A DNA stretch of 64,000 bases from Lysobacteraceae bacterium. Lineage in GTDB: Bacteria; Pseudomonadota; Gammaproteobacteria; Xanthomonadales; Xanthomonadaceae. Below, one piece after another: positions 7,004 to 19,176 of the stretch. The position numbers were made by a program, and so were the translations under genes. A model generated the notes under the pieces. That model made no database searches. It had not been told where the DNA came from and saw only the letters and a program-made list of their open reading frames with translations. Location: NCBI GenBank assembly GCA_031263725.1, contig JAISFF010000073.1:1-64000 (forward strand). The letters are read 5' to 3'. Each line of letters opens with the position of its first letter. Within the stretch, counting starts at the first letter, position 1.

Positions 7004-7951
7004 ATGAAGAACCGCATGCACGGCACGATGGCGTCGCTGGTATTGGGAGCCATGATGATGATGATGGGAAGCGCGGTAGCGCAGGACAGGACGGCACTGA
7101 CCACGGACAAGGAAAAGTTCAGCTATGCCGTTGGCATGGATGTGGCCAATTCGTTCCAGGCGGTGGCGCAGGATATCGATGTCGCCACGATGGAGCAGGC
7201 CATCAGCCGGGTTTTCGAGGGCGGTGAACCCATCCAGACGATGGAAGAGGCAATGGCCACCGATCAGGCGTTGCAGGCTGTCGCCGCAGCGCGCGCGGGC
7301 CAGCAGGTGCCCGGCGCGGCGCCGCAGCCGCCTTCCAAGGAACAGGTCGGCCTGTTGCTGGGCGAGCGCATGGTCGGCTCTTCGCTGCTGCCGCTCAAGG
7401 ACCAGATCGACGTGGCGGTCATGATGCAGGCGGTTCGCGCCGGATTTGCCGGCCAGCCGTTGCTGATGACGCGGGAAGAAGCCACCGAGCTGCTGCAGTC
7501 CTTCATGGCCAAGGCGCAGCAGGAAAACGCTCGGAAACTGCAGGAACTCGCCACGACCAACCAGCGCGAAGGCGAAGCCTTCCTGCAGCGCAACCGCAGC
7601 CAGACCGGCGTGGTGACCACTAACTCCGGCCTGCAATACATGGTGCTGCGCCAGGGCAACGGCACCAAGCCGGGCCCGACCTCGAAGGTCCGGGTCAATT
7701 ACGAAGGCAAGCTGCTCGATGGCACGGTGTTCGACAGTTCCTACCAGCGCGGCCAGCCGGTCGAGTTTGCTCTGAACCAGGTGATCCCGGGTTGGGGCGA
7801 GGGTGTGCAGCTGATGTCGACCGGTGCCAAGTACCGTTTCTGGATTCCGTCGGCGCTGGGTTACGGCCCGAACGGCATCCCGAGCGGTCCGATCGGCCCG
7901 AATGCGACCCTGACGTTCGATGTCGAACTGCTCGATATCGTGAGCCGGTAA
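7004..7951 (+). CDS. FKBP-type peptidyl-prolyl isomerase, periplasmic (Mip/FkpA-like)
   Basis: A 315-residue secreted foldase. The signal peptide contains five consecutive Met and ends near SAVAQ (about residue 27). An N-terminal FKBP_N dimerisation domain of ~170 residues (KFSYAVGMDVANSFQ; two further helical stretches) is followed by the FKBP catalytic domain at about 215-312, with VRVNYEGKLLDGTVFDSSY, VIPGWGEGVQLM and a final TFDVELLDI strand. It catalyses cis/trans isomerisation of prolyl bonds in exported proteins. It is followed after 3 bp by the UDP-glucose dehydrogenase gene, so the two may share a transcript. Confidence 0.9.
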   Translation: MKNRMHGTMASLVLGAMMMMMGSAVAQDRTALTTDKEKFSYAVGMDVANSFQAVAQDIDVATMEQAISRVFEGGEPIQTMEEAMATDQALQAVAAARAGQQVPGAAPQPPSKEQVGLLLGERMVGSSLLPLKDQIDVAVMMQAVRAGFAGQPLLMTREEATELLQSFMAKAQQENARKLQELATTNQREGEAFLQRNRSQTGVVTTNSGLQYMVLRQGNGTKPGPTSKVRVNYEGKLLDGTVFDSSYQRGQPVEFALNQVIPGWGEGVQLMSTGAKYRFWIPSALGYGPNGIPSGPIGPNATLTFDVELLDIVSR

Positions 7952-7954
7952 TCC

Positions 7955-9304
7955 ATGCAGGTCACGATTTTCGGTACGGGTTATGTCGGCCTCGTCACGG
8001 GCACCTGCCTGGCCGAGGTCGGACATGACGTGGTATGCGTGGATGTGGATGCCGCCAAGATCGACGGATTGAACCGGGGCCGGATTCCGATCTACGAACC
8101 CGGGCTGGAACCGATGGTCAAGGCCAACCACGCGGCCGGACGCCTGCATTTCGCCACCGATGCGGTGACGGCGATCCATCGCAGCGATCTGATCTTCATC
8201 GCTGTCGGCACGCCGCCGGACGAGGATGGCAGTGCCGATCTGCAGTACGTGCTGGCGGTGGCCAAGACCGTCGGCCGGCACATGCGCAAGCCCACGACCG
8301 TGGTGGACAAGTCCACTGTGCCGGTCGGGACCGCCGGCAAGGTGCGTCGCGCCATTGCCGGGGAGCTGGCGTTGCGCGGGGAGAGCATCGAGTTCGAGGT
8401 CGTCTCCAATCCCGAATTCCTGAAGGAGGGCGATGCAGTCAACGACTGCATGCGCCCGGACCGGATCGTCATCGGCGCCGACGATCCGGCGGCGGTCGAG
8501 AAGATGCGGCGGTTGTACGCGCCTTTCAACCGCAACCACGATCGCATCGTGGCGATGGACGTGCGCTCGGCCGAGCTGACCAAGTACGCGGCCAATGCGA
8601 TGCTGGCCACCAAGATCAGCTTCATGAACGAGGTTGCCAATATCGCCGAACGGGTAGGCGCCGATATCGAACAGGTCCGCAAAGGCATCGGCTCCGATCC
8701 GCGCATCGGCTGGCACTTCATCTATCCCGGCGTCGGCTACGGCGGCTCCTGCTTCCCCAAGGATGTGCAGGCCCTGGCGCGTACCGCGCAGCAGCACCAG
8801 TACCGGGCCACGCTGCTGGAAGCGGTGGAAGCGGTCAACCATGCGCAGAAGGAACACCTGTTCGAGCTGATGGCGCGCCACTACGGTTCCGCCGAGGCGC
8901 TGCGCGGGAAGACGGTCGCGGTCTGGGGGCTGGCATTCAAGCCGAATACCGACGATATGCGCGAAGCGCCGGGGCGCACGCTGCTGGCGCAACTCTGGCA
9001 GGCCGGGACCAAGGTTCGGGTCTACGACCCGGAAGCCATGCAGGAAGCGCAGCGGATCTTCGGCGCGCGCGCGGATCTGGTCTTCTGCGAGTCCGCCAGC
9101 TCGGCGCTGGAAGGCGCCGATGCGCTCGCAGTGGTGACCGAATGGAAGGAGTTCCGCAGTCCCGATTTCAGGCTGTTGCACGACCGGCTCGCCGATGCCG
9201 TGGTTTTCGATGGCCGCAATCTCTACGATCCGGATGAAGTCGAGGCGATGGGGATCGCGTACTACGGTATCGGCCGCGGCCGCTCGAGCGTTGCCGGAAA
9301 CTGA
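7955..9304 (+). CDS. ugd: UDP-glucose 6-dehydrogenase
   Basis: A full-length 449-residue enzyme that oxidises UDP-glucose to UDP-glucuronate with two NAD+, supplying exopolysaccharide or lipopolysaccharide sugars. The Rossmann motif [10 protein letters not shown] is at the N-terminus. Substrate-binding elements are [19 protein letters not shown] and [17 protein letters not shown], the catalytic Cys is in [11 protein letters not shown], and the C-terminal domain begins with [18 protein letters not shown]. The start ATG lies 4 bp after the FKBP stop codon. A slyX gene follows 19 bp later. Confidence 0.93.
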   Translation: MQVTIFGTGYVGLVTGTCLAEVGHDVVCVDVDAAKIDGLNRGRIPIYEPGLEPMVKANHAAGRLHFATDAVTAIHRSDLIFIAVGTPPDEDGSADLQYVLAVAKTVGRHMRKPTTVVDKSTVPVGTAGKVRRAIAGELALRGESIEFEVVSNPEFLKEGDAVNDCMRPDRIVIGADDPAAVEKMRRLYAPFNRNHDRIVAMDVRSAELTKYAANAMLATKISFMNEVANIAERVGADIEQVRKGIGSDPRIGWHFIYPGVGYGGSCFPKDVQALARTAQQHQYRATLLEAVEAVNHAQKEHLFELMARHYGSAEALRGKTVAVWGLAFKPNTDDMREAPGRTLLAQLWQAGTKVRVYDPEAMQEAQRIFGARADLVFCESASSALEGADALAVVTEWKEFRSPDFRLLHDRLADAVVFDGRNLYDPDEVEAMGIAYYGIGRGRSSVAGN

Positions 9305-9323
9305 CCAGGGTAGCGAGCAGACG

Positions 9324-9551
9324 ATGATCGATCGACCGGGAGATCGCCTGGACCAGCGCCTGATGGAGCTGGAAACCCGCTTGACGTTCCAGGAGCAGGC
9401 GCTGGCCGAGCTCAGCGCCGCCTTGGCCGATGCGCGCGCGGAAAGCCGCCGCAATTCGGAACTGTTGCGCGCGGTGCTGGACGACCTGCAGCGCGTACGC
9501 GGGGTACTGTATTCGGATCCGTTCGACGAACCGCCGCCGCCGCATTACTGA
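9324..9551 (+). CDS. slyX: SlyX family protein
   Basis: A 75-residue, highly charged helical protein (LDQRLMELETRLTFQEQALAELSAALA) predicted to be one long coiled coil, ending in a Pro-rich tail (DEPPPPHY), which is the SlyX pattern. Function is not established. I start it at ATG 9324, after a GAGCAG element; earlier in-frame starts fall inside ugd. It lies between ugd and the DUF2058 gene in the same direction. Confidence 0.8.
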   Translation: MIDRPGDRLDQRLMELETRLTFQEQALAELSAALADARAESRRNSELLRAVLDDLQRVRGVLYSDPFDEPPPPHY

Positions 9552-9630
9552 TGGTTCTGGCGGAAGCCGGTTTGTCACCGGCGAACCATCGCATTCTTTC
9601 AATCGATTGGCCGGGAATCACGCATTCGAC

Positions 9631-10248
9631 ATGAGCGACACTCTGCGCGACCAACTCCTCAATCTGGGCTTCAAGCCCGCGCCAAAGCCAAAACAGCCCG
9701 TGCGACAGGACGCCCGCAAAGGCGATCCAGAAAAGACGGCCAGCGGAAAGGGCCGGACCGGAAAACCTGTCCGTCACGGCGCTCCGCGCAAGCCGGCGGA
9801 GGCCACAGGGAACAGGACGCGTGCGGAGATCGATCTCGCCAGGGCGTACGCCATGCGCGCGCGCAAGGAAAAGGAAGAGCGCATCGAAGCCGAGCGCGTC
9901 AAACAGGAGCAGGCGCGGCTCAAGCGCGAGGCTCGCGCCAAGCTGGCCGAGATGCTGCCATCGAGGACCTTGAACGTGGCCGATGCGGAGATTGCCCGGC
10001 ACTTCGAATACGGCGGCAAGATCAAGCGCATCTATGTGACCGGAGACCAGCTACGCGCACTCAACGCGGGCGAGCTGGGCGTGGTGCAATTGAACGGCCG
10101 CTATCTGCTGGTCGGGGTGGAAACGCTGGCCGAGGTCGAAACGATATTCGCACCCGCGGTCGCACTGAAAGTGGACCCGCGGGCACCGGCGGAGAACGAT
10201 CCTTACGCGGATCCGCGTTATCAGGTGCCCGACGATCTGATCTGGTGA
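9631..10248 (+). CDS. DUF2058 (YaiL-like) protein
   Basis: A 205-residue cytoplasmic protein. It begins MSDTLRDQLLNLGFK, the hallmark start of the DUF2058 family. A Lys/Arg/Pro-rich linker (about 15-60) and a long charged helix (ARAYAMRARKEKEERIEAER) precede a C-terminal domain with ARHFEYGGKIKRIYVT and LVGVETLAEV. The E. coli homologue YaiL is a putative nucleoprotein; no biochemical role is secure. It is preceded by slyX in the same direction, with a 79-bp gap. Confidence 0.88.
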   Translation: MSDTLRDQLLNLGFKPAPKPKQPVRQDARKGDPEKTASGKGRTGKPVRHGAPRKPAEATGNRTRAEIDLARAYAMRARKEKEERIEAERVKQEQARLKREARAKLAEMLPSRTLNVADAEIARHFEYGGKIKRIYVTGDQLRALNAGELGVVQLNGRYLLVGVETLAEVETIFAPAVALKVDPRAPAENDPYADPRYQVPDDLIW

Positions 10249-10306
10249 CGTCGGCGCGCCAATAGCGTAGCTTTGCCTTCATCGAACCAGGAATCGGGTC
10301 AGGACA

Positions 10307-11023
10307 ATGAGCCAGTCTTCGCAACGAGTACTCATCCACGGCGCATTCGGGCGGATGGGGCGCACATTGATGCGCCTGTACCAGGAGTCGCCGGGCAGCC
10401 TGAATGTGGTGGCCGCGGTGATCGAGGAAACGCCGGCGCAGCGCGCGATCGATGGCGTGCCGTATTTCTCGTCGGAAGAACTCAATGGCGTGCCCAAGTT
10501 CGATGTCGCCATCGATTTCAGCCTGCCGCAGGGTTTCGATTCGATCCTGGCCCTGTGCGCCAAGCGCGGTTCGGCGCTGGTATCGGGCACCACCGGATTG
10601 AGCGAAACACAGAGGGCGGCGATCGCCGAGGCCGGGAAGACCATTCCGGTGCTGTGGGCATCCAATTACAGTCTTGGCGTGGCGGTGTTGAACGAGCTGG
10701 TCGAACGCGCCGCGCAGGTACTGCAGGGCTGGGACTGCGACATCGTCGAATCCCATCACATACACAAGAAGGATGCGCCTTCGGGTACGGCGCTGAGCCT
10801 GGGCGAAGCCGCCGAAAACGGCGGTGCGCATCCTCGCTATGCCAGTCTGCGCGCAGGCGATATCGTCGGCGACCATCTGGTGCAATTCACCAGTCTCGGC
10901 GAAAGAATCGAGCTGATCCATCGTGCCGCCAGCCGCGACGTTTTCGCTCGCGGCGCCCTGCAAATGGCGGCGCGTCTGGCCGGGAAGTATCCCGGCGTGT
11001 ACCGGATACGCGATCTTGTCTGA
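10307..11023 (+). CDS. dapB: 4-hydroxy-tetrahydrodipicolinate reductase
   Basis: A 238-residue enzyme of the diaminopimelate/lysine pathway that reduces 4-hydroxy-tetrahydrodipicolinate with NAD(P)H. The nucleotide-binding loop is HGAFGRMGRTLMR near residue 11. SGTTGLSE and the catalytic signature ESHHIHKKDAPSGTAL are present. At 238 residues it is shorter than the ~270 of E. coli, as is common in this family of bacteria. The gene precedes carA, as in Xanthomonas, but is separated from it by 475 bp. Confidence 0.93.
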   Translation: MSQSSQRVLIHGAFGRMGRTLMRLYQESPGSLNVVAAVIEETPAQRAIDGVPYFSSEELNGVPKFDVAIDFSLPQGFDSILALCAKRGSALVSGTTGLSETQRAAIAEAGKTIPVLWASNYSLGVAVLNELVERAAQVLQGWDCDIVESHHIHKKDAPSGTALSLGEAAENGGAHPRYASLRAGDIVGDHLVQFTSLGERIELIHRAASRDVFARGALQMAARLAGKYPGVYRIRDLV

Positions 11024-11498
11024 ATCGCCGTCGCGCGTTCATGACCACGGCAGCGGCCAGCAGCGGGCAACGCCTGGTGTCGGCGTTCGCGCGGGTACGG
11101 GCGGAAGCCGACCGTGTAGGCCAGCGCTACAGGCCGTGCATGGAGCCAGTATGGAAATGAAGACATCACCCGGGCTGGTAGTGTCCCGGTTTGAAATCCA
11201 GGCTGACACGGACCCCACGGGCGGTAATGCGAACTCCCCCTGCCTGACCGGAAACGATTGAAAAATGTATATATTTCAAACAACTATCAGTGTGCGCATG
11301 TCGCCAGGCGGTGGCGCGGCAAGTTCAAGCCGAGACACTATCCGCTGGTCTGGAGGCTAGTCAACCCGACGCCGCGTCGGTACAATTCCCGCTCGCCTGT
11401 CACCATCGCCTCGGACCGGAGCAACGCCGCGTCTGCGGTTTCTTGCAGCCGCAAGTTCGGATGGAGCAGGGTCTCCACTCACCCCAAGGCGACCCACT
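11024..11498. other. dapB-carA intergenic region, probable carA promoter
   Basis: This 475-bp gap has no convincing gene. A short frame beginning at ATG 11151 (MEMKTSPGLV, 36 codons) has no family match. The only conspicuous element is an AT-rich dyad at 11258-11279. Transcription of the car operon probably begins here, but no promoter is clear enough to place precisely. Confidence 0.4.
11258..11279 (+). promoter_or_regulatory. AT-rich dyad upstream of carA
   Basis: An imperfect palindrome with arms TTGAAA / TTTCAA and an AT-rich centre, about 220 bp before carA in otherwise GC-rich sequence. TTGAAA could act as a -35 element or the dyad as a repressor site. Control of car operons by arginine or pyrimidine-responsive regulators is known in other bacteria, but which factor would act here cannot be told. 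Confidence 0.3.
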
Positions 11499-12620
11499 GT
11501 GACTGAACCCGCAATCCTGGTCCTCGAAGACGGCGCTGTGTTCGAGGGCGTTTCCGTAGGCGCCAATGGCCTTTCCGTTGGCGAGGTGGTGTTCAATACC
11601 GCCATGACCGGCTACCAGGAGATCCTCACCGATCCTTCCTATGCCCGCCAGTTGGTCACATTGACTTATCCCCATATCGGCAACACCGGTTGCACCGACC
11701 AGGACGACGAGGCTTCCCAGGTCTGGGCCGCCGGTCTGATCGTGCGCGACGTGCCGCGTCGCCCCAGTAGCTGGCGCAGCCAGGATTCGTTGCCGGACTG
11801 GCTGCGCCGACGTGGCGTACTGGTCATCGCCGGCATCGACACGCGCAAATTGACGCGGATGCTGCGTGATCGCGGCGCGCAGAACGGCGCGCTGATGACG
11901 GGCGAGGTCGATGTGGAAAAGGCGCTGGAAGCGGCGCGCAAGTTCCCCGGCCTGAAAGGCATGGACCTGGCCAAGGTGGTCAGCACCGGCAAGCGATATC
12001 CGTGGAACCAGGGACAGCTGGATCTGGACAGCGGCGTCTTCATGCAGACGCCGGCCAAGTACAGGGTCGTCGCCTACGATTTCGGGGTCAAGATCAACAT
12101 CTTGCGCATGCTGGCCCAGCGCGGCTGCGATGTGACCGTGGTTCCGGCGCGGACGCCGGCCAGCGAAGTGCTGGCGTTGAAGCCGGATGGCGTCTTCCTC
12201 TCCAACGGCCCCGGCGATCCGGAGCCTTGCGACTATGCGGTTGCGGCGATCCGTGAATTCCTCGGCCGGAAGATTCCGGTATTCGGCATCTGCCTGGGCC
12301 ACCAGTTGCTGGCGCTCGCGGCCGGCGCGCGCACCATGAAGATGCCGCACGGCCACCATGGCGCCAATCATCCGGTCCAGGAGCTCGATACCGGCCGGGT
12401 CGTGATCACCTCGCAGAACCACGGTTTCGCGGTCGATGAAGCGAGCCTGCCGGGCAATGCCAGGGTCACGCATCGCTCGTTGTTCGATGGCACCAATCAG
12501 GGCATCGAATTGACCGACGCTCCGGCGTTCAGTTTCCAGGGACATCCGGAGGCAGCGCCTGGGCCGCAGGATGTCGCCCACCTGTTCGACCGTTTCGTCA
12601 CGCTGATGGGTGCCCGCTGA
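11499..12620 (+). CDS. carA: Carbamoyl-phosphate synthase small subunit
   Basis: A 373-residue glutamine amidotransferase subunit that delivers ammonia to CarB for carbamoyl phosphate, the precursor of arginine and pyrimidines. It starts at GTG 11499 ([15 protein letters not shown]). The N-terminal CPSase domain has [17 protein letters not shown], and the class I amidotransferase domain has LSNGPGDP, the nucleophile Cys in [13 protein letters not shown], and the His-Glu pair in FQGHPEA. carB is not adjacent: three small genes lie between them. Confidence 0.95.
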   Translation: MTEPAILVLEDGAVFEGVSVGANGLSVGEVVFNTAMTGYQEILTDPSYARQLVTLTYPHIGNTGCTDQDDEASQVWAAGLIVRDVPRRPSSWRSQDSLPDWLRRRGVLVIAGIDTRKLTRMLRDRGAQNGALMTGEVDVEKALEAARKFPGLKGMDLAKVVSTGKRYPWNQGQLDLDSGVFMQTPAKYRVVAYDFGVKINILRMLAQRGCDVTVVPARTPASEVLALKPDGVFLSNGPGDPEPCDYAVAAIREFLGRKIPVFGICLGHQLLALAAGARTMKMPHGHHGANHPVQELDTGRVVITSQNHGFAVDEASLPGNARVTHRSLFDGTNQGIELTDAPAFSFQGHPEAAPGPQDVAHLFDRFVTLMGAR

Positions 12621-13104
12621 TTTGAACGCCGTCACGCCGTGGCCGCGGACAAACCCGGATGCCGGTGCGACTGCCGGCCGGCGCGGTGTTTTCCGGTTCC
12701 TGCGCTGGCCGCTGGGAGTTGCGGCATTGCTGGCGATCTATCCGGCGCTGGTTCTGGGCACGGTGTACTGGAAGGTGCAGCACAGCGAGTTCGAGGGTGG
12801 CCGCAATGGCCCGCGCGATGCTTACCGGCATACGTTGGCCAGTGCGATCTTGGCCCGCAGCCTGTTTCCGGAAGTGGTCGATTGGGTGACGCTGGTGATG
12901 GAGCATGATGGCCACGGCGGCGCGGCGCGGGCGATGGACGCGCACAACAACCGCAATGGCGCCCGCATCGGTGTCGAAGCGGCTTCCTGGAAGGAACTGG
13001 ATGCCAGCGTGCTGGCGTCGATCCGGCAGGGACGGGTGAACGCATCGCGGCCCGACCAGAGTACCTGGCTGGCGGCCGATACCTGGTCGGAACGGCTGTA
13101 CTGA
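12610..13104 (+). CDS. Small membrane-anchored protein, DUF6973-like
   Basis: A 164-residue protein with a single N-terminal membrane helix ([21 protein letters not shown], about residues 35-55) and a periplasmic domain containing [16 protein letters not shown] and [14 protein letters not shown]. The DAxRH and DxHNNxxG motifs resemble the DUF6973 domain (weak recall, no search done), whose role is unknown. GTG 12610 overlaps the end of carA by 11 bp; a later TTG at 12622 is also possible. Position inside the car operon suggests co-transcription, not a shared pathway. Confidence 0.65.
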   Translation: MPADLNAVTPWPRTNPDAGATAGRRGVFRFLRWPLGVAALLAIYPALVLGTVYWKVQHSEFEGGRNGPRDAYRHTLASAILARSLFPEVVDWVTLVMEHDGHGGAARAMDAHNNRNGARIGVEAASWKELDASVLASIRQGRVNASRPDQSTWLAADTWSERLY

Positions 13105-13113
13105 GGAGAGAAC

Positions 13114-13701
13114 ATGAGCGAGCGAACCCGGATCGACATGGTTGCCAGACGCTGTGCGGGAATGTTGCGCGGGGTATCGGTCATCGCCTGCCTGTCCTGC
13201 CTTGCCGTTTCCGCAGCCGCCGCGCCCGGTACCGGGAAATTGAACGGACTCGGGGAACGGCTCGCGCCTGCGGAAATCATCCGGGCAACCACGCGGCGGT
13301 TCGTGGAGGAAAACACGGATTTCGCGCAGTACGCCATGAGCGCGGATCAGAAGCAATGCATCGCGCCGTCGATGCGGGGCAAGGTGGAGAACCTGATCCT
13401 CGACTGGTTCGGCAATGGCGTCGACAACGACGAGCAGGTGGACGAATTGCTGCAGGCCCTCACGGCCGGACCGGGGAAGACCTGGGTCACGGTTGTTTTC
13501 CACCCCATGTTTTCGGGTGGGATGCAGCCGGACGCGCAGGCCGGTCTGGATGCGATGACCGCCGATCAGATGACGCAGTTCATGGGATCGATGGTGTCGG
13601 CTCCCATGCAGAAGTTTTTCAACTATGCGCCTGCCGGGACCGAAACCCTGGAGCAGGCGAAGACCGTCGCGCTCGAGGCAGATGGCGTGATCCCGCAATG
13701 A
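13114..13701 (+). CDS. Secreted protein, first of a paralogous pair
   Basis: A 195-residue exported protein; the hydrophobic signal core is VSVIACLSCLAVSAAAA, ending near residue 38. The mature part is helical and shares a pattern with the next gene: an N-terminal segment APAEIIRATTRRFVEE, then SADQKQCIAPSMRGKVENL, a variable region, and MTADQMTQFMGSMVSAPMQ. I do not recognise the family. It starts 9 bp after the preceding gene, with GGAGAG upstream of the ATG. Probably periplasmic. Confidence 0.7.
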   Translation: MSERTRIDMVARRCAGMLRGVSVIACLSCLAVSAAAAPGTGKLNGLGERLAPAEIIRATTRRFVEENTDFAQYAMSADQKQCIAPSMRGKVENLILDWFGNGVDNDEQVDELLQALTAGPGKTWVTVVFHPMFSGGMQPDAQAGLDAMTADQMTQFMGSMVSAPMQKFFNYAPAGTETLEQAKTVALEADGVIPQ

Positions 13702-13796
13702 CCGGACAAATGAACGCCCCGGCGGTTTTCCCGGTCGAACAGGAAAAGAAAGCCGCACCGGAACCGCTTCCCATGCAACGAATCCAAGGAAACCCG

Positions 13797-14384
13797 ATGA
13801 AGACCAGATTCCAACCGAAACAGCGCGCGCGCCGCGGCATCGCGGCAACGGGCGGCTTGCTGCTGGCCGTTTCCAGTTCCCTGGCGATGGCCGCTCCCAG
13901 CGCCGAAAAGGCCGGCCAGATGCTGAACCTGATCATGCCCAGCGACATGATCCGCAACTCGATCCAGCGCAGCGTCGACGAAGGTCCCGCTTTCCACAAT
14001 CTGACCGCGGAGCAGAAGCAGTGCGCGATACGTTCGCTGCAGAGCAAGACCGAGAACTACATGCGCCAGGAATGGATCGGCAGGCTCTTCGACAATGACG
14101 CGCCCATCGACCAGTGGCTGCGTTTCTCGCAGACCGAGGGCGGCCGCGTATTCATCCGTTACATGCACGACACCATGCGCGCCGGCAGCGACCATGCATC
14201 GGTCTCGACCGCGGCGCTGGATGCGCTGAGCGATGCGCAGAAGGGCAATGTGCAGCAATTCATGGAATCGCCGGCGGGCCAGGCGATCGCCAACAATCCG
14301 CCGATCATCCAGCCGGAGCAGGCGGCGAGGTTCGGCGGCGACATGGCGAAGGAATGCGGCCTGCCGCTCGCCGCATCGCCCTGA
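13797..14384 (+). CDS. Secreted protein, second of the paralogous pair
   Basis: Also 195 residues with a signal peptide (GLLLAVSSSLAMAAP, cleavage near residue 33). Its mature part aligns by eye with the previous gene product: PSDMIRNSIQRSVDE, LTAEQKQCAIRSLQSKTENYM, and LSDAQKGNVQQFMESPAGQA occupy matching positions, so the two arose by tandem duplication. Both have a single conserved Cys in the QKQC motif. AAGGAA lies just before the ATG at 13797, which I prefer over earlier in-frame starts that overlap the preceding gene. Function unknown; it lies directly before carB. Confidence 0.7.
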   Translation: MKTRFQPKQRARRGIAATGGLLLAVSSSLAMAAPSAEKAGQMLNLIMPSDMIRNSIQRSVDEGPAFHNLTAEQKQCAIRSLQSKTENYMRQEWIGRLFDNDAPIDQWLRFSQTEGGRVFIRYMHDTMRAGSDHASVSTAALDALSDAQKGNVQQFMESPAGQAIANNPPIIQPEQAARFGGDMAKECGLPLAASP

Positions 14385-14514
14385 GGACCGGACCGGGCAA
14401 CCGGCGCATGACATCGCAACGCGTGTCATCGGCGATGCATGATTGTCCGGTAGACGCGAGTCCGGCCAGGCCGGCACTTCCTTTTACAGACACCGCCAGT
14501 ACACCGAGAACCCC

Positions 14515-17753
<3,239 letters not shown>

Positions 17754-17757
<4 letters not shown>

Positions 17758-18230
17758 GAGCGCCACTGACCATGAAGGGCGCGCAGCGTCTGCGCGAGGA
17801 GCTGGAGCAGCTGAAATCGGTGAAGCGGCCGGAGATCATCGCCGCCATCGCCGAAGCGCGCGCGCATGGCGATCTGCGGGAAAACGCCGAATATCACGCG
17901 GCGCGCGAACAGCAGGGCTTCATCGAGGGCAGGATCAAGCTGCTCGAAGGCGAGCTGTCCAATGCGCAGATCATCGATGTCGCGCATCTGAGCGTCGGCC
18001 GCCGGATCGTCTTCGGCGCCACCGTCACCCTGGCCGATACCGAGACCGACGAAGAGAGCCGTTACCAGGTGGTTGGCGATCTGGAGGCGGACATCAAGCA
18101 GGGCTTGATCGCGATTTCCTCGCCGCTGGCGCGTGCGCTGATCGGCAAGGAGGAGGGCGATACCGTAGTGATCGAAGCGCCGGGCGGGACCCGCGAATAC
18201 GACATCGTCAGCGTCGCTTATACGGGCTGA
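17754..18230 (+). CDS. greA: Transcription elongation factor GreA
   Basis: A full-length 158-residue factor that binds the RNA polymerase secondary channel and rescues backtracked complexes. The N-terminal coiled coil carries the acidic tip ([20 protein letters not shown]), with the Asp and Glu that position Mg. The C-terminal FKBP-like domain contains [25 protein letters not shown]. It is translationally coupled to carB by an ATGA overlap and followed 4 bp later by rpfE. Confidence 0.96.
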
Positions 18231-18234
18231 TCGC

Positions 18235-19176
18235 ATGGGAGTGGCGACCGTCCTGCTTCCGCCGCGCGCGCTGCTGCCGGCAACCGGATTGCCGCCGGCG
18301 GTGGGCAAGGCGCTGGCGCGCGCGGACCGCGAGCAATCGCAACCGGGGCCGCGCGCGCAGTTGCGCCGGCACTTCCGTCTGCTGTCCGATGCCTGGCCGG
18401 CCGCGGCATTGACCCGGCAATGGGACGAGGGCGACGCGGCTCCCTATCTGTGGTTGCGCGCCGATCCGGCGTACATCGTGCCCGATGTCAATGGCGCGCG
18501 CATGTTCGGCCACGGGGCGATGCTGGCGCTGGCGGCGGACGACATCGAGGCCTTGCTGCCGGATCTGCGGCCGTTGTTCGGCGATGCCGGTTTCGAGCTG
18601 GACATGCCGAATCCGGCGCGCTGGTACCTGCGCCTGCCATCCGGGACGCCGCTGCCGGTATTCGCCGATCCCGATCAAGCGCTGGGCGAAAGCCTGACCG
18701 AGTACCTGCCGGAAGGCGATTCGGCGGCCGCGCGGCGCTGGCGGATACTGCTCAACGATGTGCAGATGCTGTTGCACCAGCATCCCTGGAACCAGCGCCG
18801 TGCCGCGCAAGGCAAACCCGAGATCAACTCGCTGTGGTTCTGGGGCGCCGGGACACTGCCGGAACTGGTCGGCAGCCGCTTCGGCGAAGTGCGCAGCCGC
18901 GATCCGTTGCTGCTGGCGCTGGCGCAGGCGGGCGGCATCGCCACCAACAGCGATGCGGCCAGGCCCGACCGGGATCTGCTGATCGATCTGCGGCACCTGC
19001 GCTCGGGCGGCGGTTTCGTCGAACAGGTGATGGAACCGATGCTGCAGGCGCTGCAACGTCACGAGATCGACAGTCTCGTTCTGGATTTCGAGGACGGGGT
19101 CTGCTTCACCCTGCATCCGGGCCAGCGACGCTGGCATTTCTGGCTGAAACCGATGATCCGGCTGGATGCCCGATGA
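18235..19176 (+). CDS. rpfE: RpfE-type protein
   Basis: A 313-residue cytoplasmic protein of the family annotated as RpfE in Xanthomonas, where it is part of the rpf region. The protein also has a weak resemblance to cofactor-independent phosphoglycerate mutases in some annotations, but I see no metal-binding motifs. Recognisable stretches are RADPAYIVPDVNGARMFG, MLLHQHPWNQRR and INSLWFWGAGTLPE. It lies between greA and recJ, the position seen in Xanthomonas, and its TGA overlaps the recJ ATG. The molecular function is not established. Confidence 0.8.
   Translation: MGVATVLLPPRALLPATGLPPAVGKALARADREQSQPGPRAQLRRHFRLLSDAWPAAALTRQWDEGDAAPYLWLRADPAYIVPDVNGARMFGHGAMLALAADDIEALLPDLRPLFGDAGFELDMPNPARWYLRLPSGTPLPVFADPDQALGESLTEYLPEGDSAAARRWRILLNDVQMLLHQHPWNQRRAAQGKPEINSLWFWGAGTLPELVGSRFGEVRSRDPLLLALAQAGGIATNSDAARPDRDLLIDLRHLRSGGGFVEQVMEPMLQALQRHEIDSLVLDFEDGVCFTLHPGQRRWHFWLKPMIRLDAR

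Noticed and set aside
6983..9454. Minus-strand open frame of 823 codons over fkp and ugd
   Set aside because: Antisense shadow of well-identified plus-strand genes; the translation has no domain structure.
11041..11261. Small open frames in the dapB-carA gap
   Set aside because: Too short, overlapping each other, and without product or start signals.
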